Positions 1-10,883 of a DNA stretch of 64,000 nt are shown here, in pieces (the stretch's first letter is position 1; each line of letters begins with the position of its first letter). This DNA comes from Diphasiastrum complanatum. Lineage: Eukaryota; Streptophyta; Lycopodiopsida; Lycopodiales; Lycopodiaceae. The DNA is taken from assembly GCA_029204225.1 (NCBI GenBank), contig CM055095.1:68621691-68685690 (forward strand), in the 5' to 3' direction. The notes below the pieces were generated by a model. The model was not told where the DNA came from and made no database searches. It worked only from the letters and a program-made list of their open reading frames with translations. A program made the translations under genes and the position numbers.

Positions 1-1171
1 AATCATGGTCGGCTACTCAAATGGAACACATGTATACAAGCTCTACGATCCAACCACGAAGAAGGTTGTTTCGAACAGAGATGTGAAGTTCGATGAGTCC
101 ACATTCCCTGGACTGAAAGATGAAAGAGGCCATGAGATCTTCACATTGCTGCCCATTCAAGAGGGAGATCGAGGACAAGCATCAATCAGAATGCAGAGCC
201 GTAGACTCCAAAGCAACAGGAAGGAGAGGATCAACTCCACGAACAACAAACGTTTGAGCAACGACGAAACGAACCTCGAAGGTCAACGAGACAACGAAGA
301 CCTCCAGACGCTACTCTGACAATCTTCAATGGAACGAAGACATGCAATTTGAGTGCTGCAGCCTCACAGAAGAGCTAGCAACATATGAAGAAGCTATCCA
401 GAGTCCAGAAGGAGAATTTTGGAAGCAGGCAATGTCAAAGGAGATAAGTCAGATGGCACCATTGGCCGCTACAAAGCAAGGCTTGTCGTGAAGGACTACA
501 TGCAAAGATATGGTGTTGATTATTTCGACACATATTCGCCCATGGTCAAGATGACAAGCATAAGGCTACTCCTTGCATACGCCAAACAGAACAATCCAAA
601 AATTCACCAGATTGACGTGAAAGCAACCTTTCTCCATGGAGATCTAGGGGAGGAATTTTTCATGAAGCAACCTGAAGGCCATGAAGACCCCGATAATCGA
701 CAATATGTCTGTCGATTGTAGAGATGCATCTGTGGTCTAAAATATTCATTACGAGCCTGGTATAAAAAGCTTGATGGTCTTCTGAAGTCTCTAGACTTCA
801 ATCCTACTCAAGCAGACTACAATGTCTATATTAAAAGAGTAGGAAAGGATTTTGTGATACTGACCATTTTCGTGGATGATTCGCTGTTGATAGGAAATTC
901 TTAAATGCTGATAAAAAACACGAAGAGTTAGATTTCTAAAGGCAATGAAATCACAGATCTTGGAGAAGCAACGAAATGCCTAGGGCTGGAGATCAGAAGA
1001 GATCGAACAAAGGGCAAAATACACTAGAATAAGTCAGAATATGCCAGAAAAGTGCTATGGCAGTACCACATGATGGACTGCAAGGAAAAGGCTACACCAA
1101 TGATAGCTAGAGCCAAGCTCATGAAGCTTGATTGTCCCAAAACAGAAGAAGAAAAATAGAAGATGGCAAAC
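1..1171 (+). pseudogene. Copia pol relic A (integrase C-terminus and reverse transcriptase)
   Basis: This is a decayed Ty1/copia polyprotein piece cut by the window start. Positions 5-319 read like the integrase C-terminal region (VYKLYDPTTKKVV, then NRDVKF). Positions 419-721 are the reverse-transcriptase fingers (GRYKARLVVKDYMQRYGVDY, IDVKATFLHGDL). The palm follows with FVDD at 869-880 in place of the usual YVDD. Breaks are a frameshift after 319, TAG at 719-721, TAA at 902-904, TAG near 1024 and TAG near 1157. The RNase H domain is absent, because the frame runs into an unrelated dispersed repeat at about 1172. The closest relative in the window is the copia copy at 54380-56219, which has a TAG at the equivalent of the 1024 codon. 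No function is expected. Confidence 0.85.
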
Positions 1172-1860
1172 AATTTCTATCAGTTACAAAAGCAATATAG
1201 AGATGCATGCATTCTGACATATATTGAATGCAATAAGAAGATAGTACTGATTCAGAAAAAACAAAATCAGATGCTAATGAGCGCAAAACAATAGCCAATA
1301 GAAATCGTGCAGTCTAAGCTATCTCTAAGTAACTGAGAATAAGTTTGAATTAAGCGCAATGCTGATAAGCAATGGCGCAATAGCAATCTCTAAAACAACT
1401 CTAAGAAGTGAGCTAGAATGCTCAGGAGTGTTCAAGCTCGTAGGCTTGATATAAAAAGCTAACTATTCAAATGCTTCTTCTGATAAACCTGATAATTACT
1501 ATCAGTAATTGTATGAATATGAACAACTATTTATACTAAGAAATTAGGTCGTCAATTACGATTGCCAGTCGGCTGGTGACCCGCTAGCATCCATCTGGTT
1601 CCTTGTCATTGATTCCTGATAAGTGGTGAAATTGGTCGTAAAGGTTCTGTTTGCATAAATGAACCATACTGTCAATTCTGCAAAAATGAACTAAAATAGC
1701 CATAGGCGACATTGTCGCAAAAAGCGACAATGTCAGGATTTTGCAAAAAATGTGAAAAAGGAGACAATGCCTTTAAATCTCATTTAGGGTTGCCCTACAC
1801 TTTGCCAGAGTCATGTTCTTAGCATTTTGAGGCAATTTGGAGAAAGCGAAGAATGCGACA
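1172..1860. repeat. Dispersed LTR-like repeat, copy 1 (left part, interrupted)
   Basis: This segment aligns along its length with 23598-24360, both starting ACAATTTCTATCAGTT and both reaching GAATGCGACA. The alignment continues after the nested element, from 7654 to about 7681. Copy 2 starts with TGTTGG at 23422 just beyond a minus-strand primer binding site, so the repeat is probably part of a copia LTR in minus orientation. Copy 1 lacks the first 176 bp. It holds one copy of an 81-bp unit that is doubled in copy 2. No coding capacity is seen. Confidence 0.7.
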
Positions 1861-2587
1861 TGTGAAGATTATTAAAATATTATCTTCCTATCTCGAGTTT
1901 GGGGTCTCCATGATAATTTCCACTAGATTTCATGTTGTACATATAATGAGTGTGAATTGAGCACATATCCTTCTAGTGTAGCTCGGATTTGAGTTAGATA
2001 GATTCAATTATAATGACATGCAGTGTTTTGATAGCATGCAAAGCCTTACTGTATGCATGCAAGCCACATGCAATCAGTGCATGCAACATGCAAAGTAGTT
2101 TCTGTGATCTACACATGTCTAGGCAATTTTATGAGTTGACATGCAGTATATGCACCGTACATGCATGTAGTTACACATGTGGATCTCTGGTAGGTGAATT
2201 AGTTCAGTTAAGTGGACTTTCCATGCAACTCCACTGTAGGAATTCGAGTCTCTCTCATGTAGGAAAAGTTGAGCATGTTTTGCCATATTGTGAATATTGA
2301 GGTTTTGGTGTTTTGGACTCATTCTCTCTCTACTCAGGTTTTCTATGGATGATTTTCTCTCTCTACTTGAGAGCAGCCTCTTTTTCCCATATTGAACACT
2401 TAGAATTATTTCTGACATTCATTTCTCATAGTGAAGAGTTAGATTTTTTTCATCAAATGTATGCCATTGTGCTCTTGCCTTAGATTTTTCAAGCGTACTG
2501 TTCTTTGATCAATCTTGTGCAATCACAACACCTCAGTAAGATCCTGTAGGGTGTGTGGCAAAGTTCACACGTGCTAAAAACTTCACA
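1861..2587 (+). repeat. 5' LTR of copia element B
   Basis: This is 727 bp with ends TGTGAAGATT and AACTTCACA. It contains many ATGCATGC-like and TGCATGCAA words around 2010-2170, a duplicated TCTCTCTCTAC tract near 2320-2370, and the half palindrome CACACGTG at 2566-2573. Short reading frames inside it are not genes. Confidence 0.95.
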
Positions 2588-2599
2588 TGGTATCAGAGC
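2588..2599 (+). other. Primer binding site (initiator Met tRNA), element B
   Basis: TGGTATCAGAGC directly follows the 5' LTR. It is the complement of the plant initiator-Met tRNA 3' end, the standard copia minus-strand primer site. Confidence 0.92.
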
Positions 2600-3337
2600 T
2601 TCATGCTTTGAAGAGGTGAGGGTGTATACATCAGATCATTAGTGTTTTTGCTTGTAGGAACTCGGATTTTGGAGAAGGATTCAAACTCGATGAGAAACAA
2701 GCAATCTATGGATCATAAGTGGATCAAATCAGGGCTGATCTGATCCAGCGGAGCTCTGTACGGACAGAGAGCTCACACGTGTGAAATCAGCCTTCATTAA
2801 TGAGTGCTACTTCTCAAGGAATGATCCAAATTTGATGTTTTATAGCTTGTTGGATAGGTATTAAAGAGTAGAATGTGTTGCTCTTGTTTTTGAATCAATT
2901 TCATTTGTTTTTAGAAGAGAGGGTACTCAACTCTTGGGATATGCCAAACAAAGCACACATCTGTCTTTCTCACCATTTTCATCAATTTTCATTGTCAATC
3001 AAGTAGAATTGGATAGAAGTGAGTGTTTTGAGGTCTTAGACTTTTCATTTCACACATATTACTGTGTTTGAGTTGAAAGTTAGATCCTAGAGAGTTTATC
3101 AGTACATTGAAACTCGTGAGAGAGATAGACTTTTTGCTTGCATGTGCTTCTTCTTTTGTGACTGAAGCAAGATCCAAATTCAAGATAGATTGATTTTTTG
3201 TATTGAAAATTTGTTCTCACATCTGTTGCTAGATTTCATAGGGTGGATCAACATCTATGTTAGATCCTAGATTGAGATAGCAAGCAACATCCTTTCAACT
3301 CCATTTTTTATCATTACTAGAATTTCTCACCAAGAAG

Positions 3338-4270
3338 ATGTCTTCATCTGGTTCACATTTCTTAGAGCACAGTGAGAGATTAACATCTTCCAATTATGCA
3401 ATGTGGAAGATCAGAATGGAATCATTGTTGATTCTACAGGATGTAATGGATATTGTGAGTGGAGCTGAAGAAGAACGTGCTTCACCTAATGAAGCTACAA
3501 CATTCCACAAAAGAACCAGAATTGCCTTTCATTTTATAAAAATGAATGTTACCAATGAAGTGTTAAGAGAGATCAGTACATGCACCACTGCCAAGGAAGC
3601 TTGGGATACTCTAAAAACAATCTATGAAATCAAAAATACTTATAGATTGCTTACACTTAGAAACCAAATATTTATAAGGTATCAGAGAGTAGATGAGAGT
3701 GCTTCATCATATGTCATGAGAGTTAAGGATCTTCATTAAGAGTTAGTTGGTATTAGTGATGCTCTTAAGAACACTGAACTTGTTCAAGTAGTCCTAAATG
3801 GACTTAGAGATGAGTATGACAATATTGTACAAACATATGTTGTCAGAGAGAATCTTTCATCCTTGGAGACACTGCAAGGTGTTCTCATTGCTGAAGAAAG
3901 CAGACAAGAGAACAAGATGCTGAGGATCAACAGACTTTCATTGAAAGATGGTGGAGATGACAAAACACTCTTCATCAGAGACAAGTCAAGACTCAAGGAC
4001 AAAGGACAACAACACTTCAAGAAGGACAAAGCCAAAGAAGGTGGTGAGGATCAGTCCTCACAAGGTGCAACATCCAGTGGCAAGAAGAAGCTGTCAAAGA
4101 TCAAGTGCTTTTTTTGTAGAAAGAAAGGAGACTATGCATCAAACTGTTTCAAGAAGAAGAACCAATCTAAGCAAGCTAACCTTACTAATGAGGATGAGTG
4201 TGAGAGTGTAGAGAGTGAAAGAGAGGATTCATTAATGTTGTCTACTTTCTCATCTTTTTCTTTTAAGAAT
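3338..4270 (+). pseudogene. Copia gag of element B, broken
   Basis: The frame opens MSSSGSHFLEHSERLTSSNY followed by WKIRMESLLILQDVMDIV, the N-terminal signature of copia gag (DUF4219/UBN2 type). It would form the virus-like particle that packages element RNA. A TAA at about 3737-3739 stops the first frame, and the same frame resumes to 4273. A CCHC zinc knuckle is present near 4110 but reads CFFCRKKGDYASNC, so the metal-binding His is Asp. Sister copies in this window keep His. A TAA at 4271-4273 then separates gag from protease. Nucleocapsid function is probably lost. Confidence 0.88.
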
Positions 4271-4273
4271 TAA

Positions 4274-6903
4274 AAAAGTCTGGTAGATATATAGTGGGGC
4301 TAGTTCCCACATGTCTAGTTCTAGGAACTCTTTCACTAATCTCATGCCATATCTAGGTGCAAAAAGGTCAATCTATACTGCCAATGATGTAGAGTGTAGG
4401 ATTGAAGGAATAGGTATCATTCCATTACATGCATCATCATCAAAATCTTTTTGCTTATATGATGTACTGTATGTACCTAGATTGACGAAGAATCTCATTA
4501 GTGTAGGACAGCTGTTTGATAGTGGATTGGATGTTCAAGTTGACAAGTGTATAATCTCAAGAGAAAATGAAGTTATTGCTAGAGGATCTAGAATTGGTAA
4601 GTTGTACAAACTAGATTCTAGGGAGAGTGCTAACATTTCAGATATTGTTTATGAGACCAAGGTTCTATAGGAGGATCTGTGGCACAAGAGATTGGGTCAT
4701 CCCAATTTCAAAGGCATGCAATCTATGGTCAAAGAAGAAAAAGCTATTGGTCTACCAAAGACACTGTCAAAGGAGCTTCTACCTTGTGATGCTTGTGTGC
4801 TGGCAAAGTCACACAGAAGACCTTTTCCTAGATCAGTATCAAGAAAGCAACCATTTGAACTTGCACACTCAGATGTTCATTTTTCATCAACTAAGAGCAA
4901 AGGAGGAGCCAACTGCTTTGTCTCTTTTGTAGATGATTATACAAGACATTCTTGGATCTATATGCTGTCTTCAAAAGCCATGGTCTATGATGTTTTTCTT
5001 ACTTTCAAAGCTTATGTAGAAAAGCAGTTTTCTTTCAACTAAAAGCTTTGAGAAGTGATAGTGGAGGAGAATACACTTCCAATAAGTTTAAAGACTTCTG
5101 TGAGAGAGAGGGCATTCAAATACTCCTCAGCAAAATGGAGTTGCTGAGAGAAAGAATAGAGCTTTGTGTGAATGTGCAAAATCCATTAGGTTGGAAGCTT
5201 CTCTGCTTAAAGAATTTTGGGGAGAGGTAGTTGCATGTGCAAACTATCTTTGTAATAGGCTTCCAAATCTTGCAATAGGAGGAAAGACACCATTTGAGAT
5301 GTTGTATAAGAAAAAGCCTAAGGTAGATCATCTTAGGATTTTTGGTTGTGTATGCTTTGTGCATGTGCCTCTAGAAACTAGGAAGAAGGAAGATCCTAGT
5401 GCAGTAAAAGAAATTTTTGTAGGTTATGCATCTATTAAAAAAGCATACAAGATTTATTTGCCCTCTACTGACAAAAATGTTGTTAGTAGAGATGTGGTCT
5501 TCCATGAAGATCAGAAATTTAACTTGGATGATGCAAAAATCAAAGAGACTCATGCAAGATCAATCATCAACCTTGATGCTATTGAAGAAGAGGTGAGGCC
5601 GAGGCTTGAGGAGGAGCAGATTCAAGCTACCACACCAAGAAGATCTGGGCCAAGGATTCTCACATATGATGAAGAAGGAAGCCAAGTGGAAGGTGAAACT
5701 TCCTATCATGCACTTTTTATATCAGATGAAGAGCCTAAGGACGTCCAAGAAGCTTTTCAATCCAAGGAGTGGGTTGAAGCAATGACCCAAGAATTGAAGC
5801 CTTGATGTCAAATAACACATGGGAGCTTGTGGAGCCACCAAACAACATGCATGTGATTGGATGTAAGTGGGTATTCAGAATCAAGTATAATCATGACAGA
5901 TCTATCAATAAGTATAAAGCAAGACTTTGTGCTAAAGGCTACTCACAGATTAAAGGTTTCGATTATGAAGATACCTTTGCACCAGTTGCAAAGATGGTAA
6001 CAATTCGAATACTCATCTCTCTTGCATGTTTTCACAAATGGAGCATGTTCCAGTTTGATGTTTTTAATGCATTTTCTCAATGGTTACCTTGAGGAGGAGA
6101 CTTATATGGAGCAGCCTCCAGGTTTTGTGAAGGAAGGTGATGAATCAAAAGTTTTTCTTTTGTTCAAAAGTCTGTGGAGCACACTGTAAAAGTTCCTATT
6201 AAAGATGATGAAAAATACTTTGAGGACATCACTCTTTATAGGAGTCTTATTGGCTCACTTATTTGGTTAACAGTGACTAGGCTTGATCTAAGCTTTTGTG
6301 TTCATAAGCTAAGTCAACACATGCAAGATCCAAAGTTATATCATTGGAAGTTGGCTAAAAGAGTCTTGAGGTATATATCTTCTACCTTGGATTATGGACT
6401 ATACTATGAAGGAGAAGATCTGACTTTGATTGCTTTTTCAGATTCAGATTTTGCAGGAGACAGGTTGGATAGGAAATCCACAAGTGCTTACACTATATTT
6501 CTTGGAGAAAATTTCGTTTCTTGGCTGTCAAAGAAGCAGACAACTATTTCCTTATCATTTGTGAAGCTGAATACAAATCTCTTACAACCACAACAAAGGA
6601 GATTTTATGGATCAAAAGGGAGCTTAAGAGTTATGCAGATGAAGATTTACCAGTTATCAAGAATGATAACATTTCTGCTCAGCCTCTTGCAAATAATCTA
6701 GTCTTTCATGCAAGGAGCAAGCATATTGAAGTGGCTCATCATTTTGTAAGAGAAAAAGTCATTGGAAGAGAGATCTCATTGGAGCATGTTTCATCTTCAG
6801 ATTGTGTTGCAGATCTTCTCACCAAGCCTCTACTCAAGAATGTCTTTATGAAGATAAGGTCTAACCTTGGCCTAATTTCAAAATCTATGTTGATAGGAAC
6901 ATA
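4274..6903 (+). pseudogene. Copia pol of element B (protease, integrase, RT, RNase H), broken
   Basis: The domains run in copia order. The protease motif near 4280-4310 reads YSGASSHM in place of DSGASSHM, so the catalytic Asp is lost, and a TAG lies two codons upstream. Then come the GAG-pre-integrase motif (LWHKRLGHPNFKGMQSM), the integrase core (HSDVHF, SDSGGEY) with frameshifts near 5040 and 5130, and the linker. RT starts GCKWVFRIKYNHDRS. Near 6176 the sequence jumps from LLFKSL to the region just before RNase H, a deletion of roughly 370 bp compared with 37410-37790, which removes the YVDD core. RNase H ends HFVREKVIGREISLEHVSSS with a frameshift near 6560. Confidence 0.88.
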
Positions 6904-6918
6904 AATTTTAAGAAGGAT

Positions 6919-7648
6919 TGTGAAGATTATTAAAATATTATCTTCCTATCTCGAGTTTGGGGTCATGTCCATGATGATTTCCACTAGATTTCATGTTGTA
7001 CATATAAGGAGTGTGAATTGAGCACATATCCTTCTAGTGTAGCTCGGATTTGAGTTATATAGGTTCAATTATAATGACATGCAGATGTGTAGATAGCATG
7101 CAAAGTCTTACTGTATGCATGCAAGCCACATGCAATCAGTGCATGCAACATGCAAAGTGGTTTCTATGATCTACACATGTCTAGGCAATTTTATGAGTTG
7201 ACATATAGTACATGCACCATACATGCATGCAGTTACACATGTGGATCTCTGGTAGGTGAATTAGTTCAGTTAAGTGGACTTTCCATGCAACTCCACTGTA
7301 GGAATTTGAGTCTCTCTCATGTAGGGAAAGCTCGGCATGTTTTGCCATATTGTGAATATTGAGATTTTGGTGTTTTGGACTCATTCTCTCTCTACCCAAG
7401 TTTTCTATGTATGATTTTCTCTCTCTACCAGAGAGCAGCCTCTTTTTCCCATACTGAACACTTAAAATTATTTTTGACATTCATTTCTCATAGTGAAGAG
7501 TTGGATTTTTTCATCAGATGTATGCCATTGTGCTCTTGCCTTAGATTTTTCAAGAATACTGTTCTTTGATCAATCTTGTGCAATCACAACACCTCAGTAA
7601 GATCCTTTAGGGTGTGTGGTGAAGTTCACAGGTGCTAAAAACTTCACA
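6919..7648 (+). repeat. 3' LTR of copia element B
   Basis: This is 730 bp and matches 1861-2587 with scattered substitutions and small indels, including a 3-base difference near 6964. The CACACGTG word of the 5' copy is mutated to CACAGGTG here. It ends CTTCACA before the CGACA duplication. Confidence 0.95.
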
Positions 7649-7681
7649 CGACATTCTGTCAAGTGAAAAATGCGGCTCTGG

Positions 7682-8455
7682 TAAAGCTTCATCTAACGTC
7701 AATGCATTCTTCCACTTGCGACAAATGTCTTTGTGTTCATCTTGATGTCGCTTGAATACGTATTGGGTTGTGTGTATTTGAAGACTTTGCTCCCAGTGAA
7801 AAAGACATGATCGTTCTCGACCGTGCATTATGTTCTTCGGTCCTCCATTGTACACCGTACGAATGGCTCTCCAGTTTGCTTGTGCTTCATCTGCCATGAA
7901 GCCATGAAAGTCTGGCTCTTTGAAGCCCTTTTTTCTTATGGTCTTATTTAACATATTCCAAAATAAAGCTTGTGCTTCCATGTCCTCCTCTTTCATCTCG
8001 CAAGTGGCAATTGTCATGAGTTCTTGCACATTGTTTCATAAAAACACACTGTCAAACAAAATATTGTGGATATGCAATGATTCTAACATTAATGTTTTAC
8101 AAAATGTTCTTGAAAAAATGGTTGTGTGATTGTTGAGAAAAAACAAGATTCAATACCTAGGTACATAAACGTGTGCTCCCATAGTCGTCCAACCCTGTAC
8201 TTGCCTAACATGGTCAAAGCAAACCCATGACCTTCTCAAGTCACCATCTCCAGTTTGTGCCATCCTATTCACTAGATCAACACCAGATGCTGGTCCCGTT
8301 GTGGACATTTTGAACACAAAGCAACGTTCTGTAATATCTTCACACTGTCCTGGAAATCTACTTCCATGGAAAAAATCATATATACACAATCTTTTTAATT
8401 TCAGTAAACTAGTCTCCACACCCTTTCCCATAGTTCTTTTTTTGCTCTCAGTCAC
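7682..8455 (-). pseudogene. Mutator-like transposase relic, C-terminal half
   Basis: Two minus-strand exons are visible. The upstream one (about 8455-8155) includes CFDHVRQVQGWTTMGAHVYVP. A gap with a GTATTG donor and a TTTGACAG acceptor follows. The second (about 8046-7682) includes FHGFMADEAQANWRAIRTVY and then RSCLFHWEQSLQIHTTQYV. The spacing of the Asp in FMADEAQANW and the C..HW box matches the MULE-type DDE transposase core (vltD...AI, ClwH). The frame ends where the old LTR-like repeat begins at about 7681, so the C-terminus is missing. The N-terminal half lies next door on the opposite strand. The family assignment is inferred from motifs only. Confidence 0.62.
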
Positions 8456-8647
8456 TATTTTCTTGAATCTGCATAAATGAATACAATGATAAGTTCAAAC
8501 AAATCATTTTAATAGCTATCTCTAAAATTTTATGATATACACAAACCGATGTTACCGAAATAGAGTATTTGAGTTTATTCATGTGAAGACACATGTTAGT
8601 TTTCCAAGCACTATAAGAAAAAGTTACTGTGGTGGTGTTTTTGAGGT

Positions 8648-9133
8648 ATGAATGGACTTTGTGGATCACTCGGATTGTCTGGTGCACCAAATCGACAATG
8701 TTGGATTGGCGAGCTGAAAAGTAGACCACCATTGGGCGTGTCCACTGACGGGTATGGGACATTGGAGTGTTTTTATTGCAAGAGAAAACCAATTTGCATA
8801 CAAGCATGTGCAGTAAATGTATATTATTGCATGCCTAGCAACTTTCAATGCAGCAGGGTCATGATACATCAAGGTTTTCACAATCATGTTATAAGAGCAG
8901 GTTCATCTCGCTTCGCACTCGCAAAAACAAAAAGATTAGTAGATGAAGTGGTGGCTACCAACAGTAACCCTGGTCCTGGAAAAATACAAATGGAAGTTTC
9001 AAAAGGACTTTTACTCAAGGCTGTAACTAGAGATGAACAATGTGCTAAATTTGAAATGAGTCACCAACAACTATCAGAACTCTTATATTGTCATATTTTT
9101 GCCAAAAAAGTCACATTTTTGCAAAATTATTAG
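8648..9133 (+). pseudogene. Mutator-like transposase relic, N-terminal half on the opposite strand
   Basis: The plus strand encodes CKRKPICIQACAVNVYYCMP, then NFQCSRVMIHQGFHNHVIRAG and LAKTKRLVDEVV. The Cys-rich start plus an 'iH.G.HnH' box is typical of the zinc-binding N-terminus that precedes MULE cores. It is the expected upstream part of the transposase whose core sits on the minus strand at 7682-8455, but it reads the other way. A local inversion or the joining of two copies would explain this. Coding similarity fades after about 9090. Confidence 0.5.
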
Positions 9134-9139
9134 TATTAC

Positions 9140-9719
9140 TCTTGATCCTTTGCCAGAATTTTTGCCGAGTTTCCAGAACATTCTATCTATAGTAAACTAC
9201 TATTTTTGAGTTCGGCAAAAATTCTATTTAATCAGATCACAAAAAATCTTGATTTTTACCCTCGCCAGATTACAAAAACAGTATTTGGTTGTGTCAAAAA
9301 TCTTCGTCCGGTTGTCCATAGTTTTATCTGTGTTAGATCTTCCATTTGAGAAGTTGGCGAAGGTTATTTCCCAAGAAATTGCCAGAAAAGTGTTCAAAGA
9401 GTTTTTATCCCAAAATAACACTGTTGAACCTTCGCCGAGACAACCTTCGCCTAGAGAACCTTCGCTAGTCCTATTTTTAGTTTCTGATTTTCCAGATCAA
9501 GTCTTTGTCAAAATTGGATCAAATCTGATATATTCTGAATTGGAATCTGAGAGATTTACCATTTTTGAGAAGTATTGTTTGATCAAATTTTGGGTAGTTT
9601 GTCATCATATAGAATTAGATTCTTGAAAAGTGGAATAGAGATAGCAGATCTAATCTGAAATAGTTTTTCGAAAAAATCTATACCCAATCTCATTATCGAT
9701 TTGATCTAAATCTGTAAGG
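9140..9719 (+). other. Leader or LTR remnant of gypsy element N
   Basis: No gene is seen. The stretch is T-rich and repeats TTTGCC/TTCGCC words, with CCTTCGCC-type words clustered at 9355-9475. The same word type, as CGACGAAGG on the plus strand, recurs at 27240-27560 downstream of the minus-strand gypsy relic, so it probably marks the LTR/leader of this family. LTR ends and a primer site could not be fixed by eye. Confidence 0.4.
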
Positions 9720-10883
9720 ATGGCTGCCCCTGGAGCTGCTCCTGGAGGTGCTCCACAGGAGGTCAATCCAATTATTGTTAGAAGAGCACCCCGATTGGAT
9801 CTACCCAAATATAATGGATTAACAGATCTAGTTAGATTTCTTCATATCTATGCTGAATCCTGTGAGGTCTATGGTGAGATTTATCCTCAAGATAAACTTA
9901 AGTTGTTTCCTATGGCCTTAATAGGCGCAACACAAGATTGGTACTATAACCAAGATGAAACTGAGCGTACATATTGGGAGGTTGTTAAACGAGCCCTTAT
10001 CACACGGTTCAAACCGCAGAAGTTTATGGAAGACCCTTTTCTACTTTTAAGTAAAATTAAAATGGGAAAGCGGGAAATGGTTCGAGATGACATCAAAAGG
10101 GTGACACGTCTTAGATCTAAATGTGAGCCTGAGCTGATTAATGAAAATGCCATGATTATGTGGTTTTTGTCAAGTCTACCTAAACAGATCAGACGTGAGC
10201 TGAAACGCCATAATGAGTATGCACTTTTGCAAAATGTGATGGACGATGCAATTCGGGAGGAGGATGAAGATTCAGATGATGAGCCGAATGTTAGTGTGTT
10301 ACCTTATACAGTAGGGCAGACTACTACGACATCCACCAGTATTGCATCAACGAATGCCAATGCTACTGCAGAAATGATGCTCAGTGAGTTTGAGAAACTT
10401 GGAAAGACCCAGCAGAAATAGATGGAAAAGTTGCAGTTGCAATTTGATGAGAAGATCAAAGCATTGGAAAATTTTCACGGAGAAGCGAACAAGGAACCTG
10501 AGAAGTTTGCAAAGACTTTTCCTATTAGGAAAAATGTCCGGTGTTCTATTTGTACAGGAAATCACATAGTGAACGAGTGTCCTCAATTGAAAAAACATAT
10601 GAAAATCACTGTTTGCCATCTGTGTAATTCACCTAACCATGAGACTGCCTTTTGCAACTTCAACCCTCGGATAATTCAGCAATGGTATGCCCAGATGGGA
10701 TATCGAGATCCACAGTATGGAGGCAATCCAGCAGCAAGACTGCGACAATCTACCCTTGGATACCCGGAACGTCTAGCGTTGCCTGCCCCACCAAAACACT
10801 CCGCTCCTCCTACCAATCTGATGGAACCAAAACCTTACGGAAGTGCTGAGCAATGGAGCTATGGTAATGATCAGGAAGGATAA
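9720..10883 (+). pseudogene. Ty3/gypsy gag of element N, one in-frame stop
   Basis: The protein starts MAAPGAAPGGAPQEV. It contains a Retrotrans_gag-like core (LDLPKYNGLTDLVRFLHIYA, IGATQDWYYNQDETERTYWE, SSLPKQIRRELKRHNEYALL) and an acidic stretch, DEDSDDEPN. A TAG at 10419-10421 interrupts it and the frame then continues unchanged to 10883. Two zinc knuckles follow, CSICTGNHIVNEC (CX2CX3HX4C) and CHLCNSPNHETAFC (CX2CX4HX4C). The tail, SAPPTNLMEPKPYGS, is shared with the minus-strand relic at 28560-29260. Further stops at 10881-10883 and 10893-10895 end the frame. The encoded role would be capsid and RNA packaging. Confidence 0.85.

Larger units (their letters stand above)
1861..7648 (+). mobile_element. 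Complete but inactive copia retrotransposon B (nested)
   Basis: The element has two LTRs (1861-2587 and 6919-7648), both opening TGTGAAG and closing CTTCACA, a Met-tRNA primer site at 2588 and a purine tract AGAAGGA at 6911-6917. It is flanked by the 5-bp target duplication CGACA (1856-1860 and 7649-7653). The paralogous repeat at 24351-24365 shows the uninterrupted target, GAATGCGACATTCT. The internal region has the copia order gag, protease, integrase, RT, RNase H, but carries stops, frameshifts and a deletion of the RT catalytic core. It belongs to the same broad lineage as the elements at 19111-23279 and 33050-39134. Confidence 0.95.

Noticed and set aside
2013-2418. Open frames of 95-99 codons on both strands in the element B LTR, repeated at 7150-7480
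   Set aside because: They lie wholly within LTR sequence, are Cys/His-rich only because of TGCATGCA repeats, and have no conserved domain.
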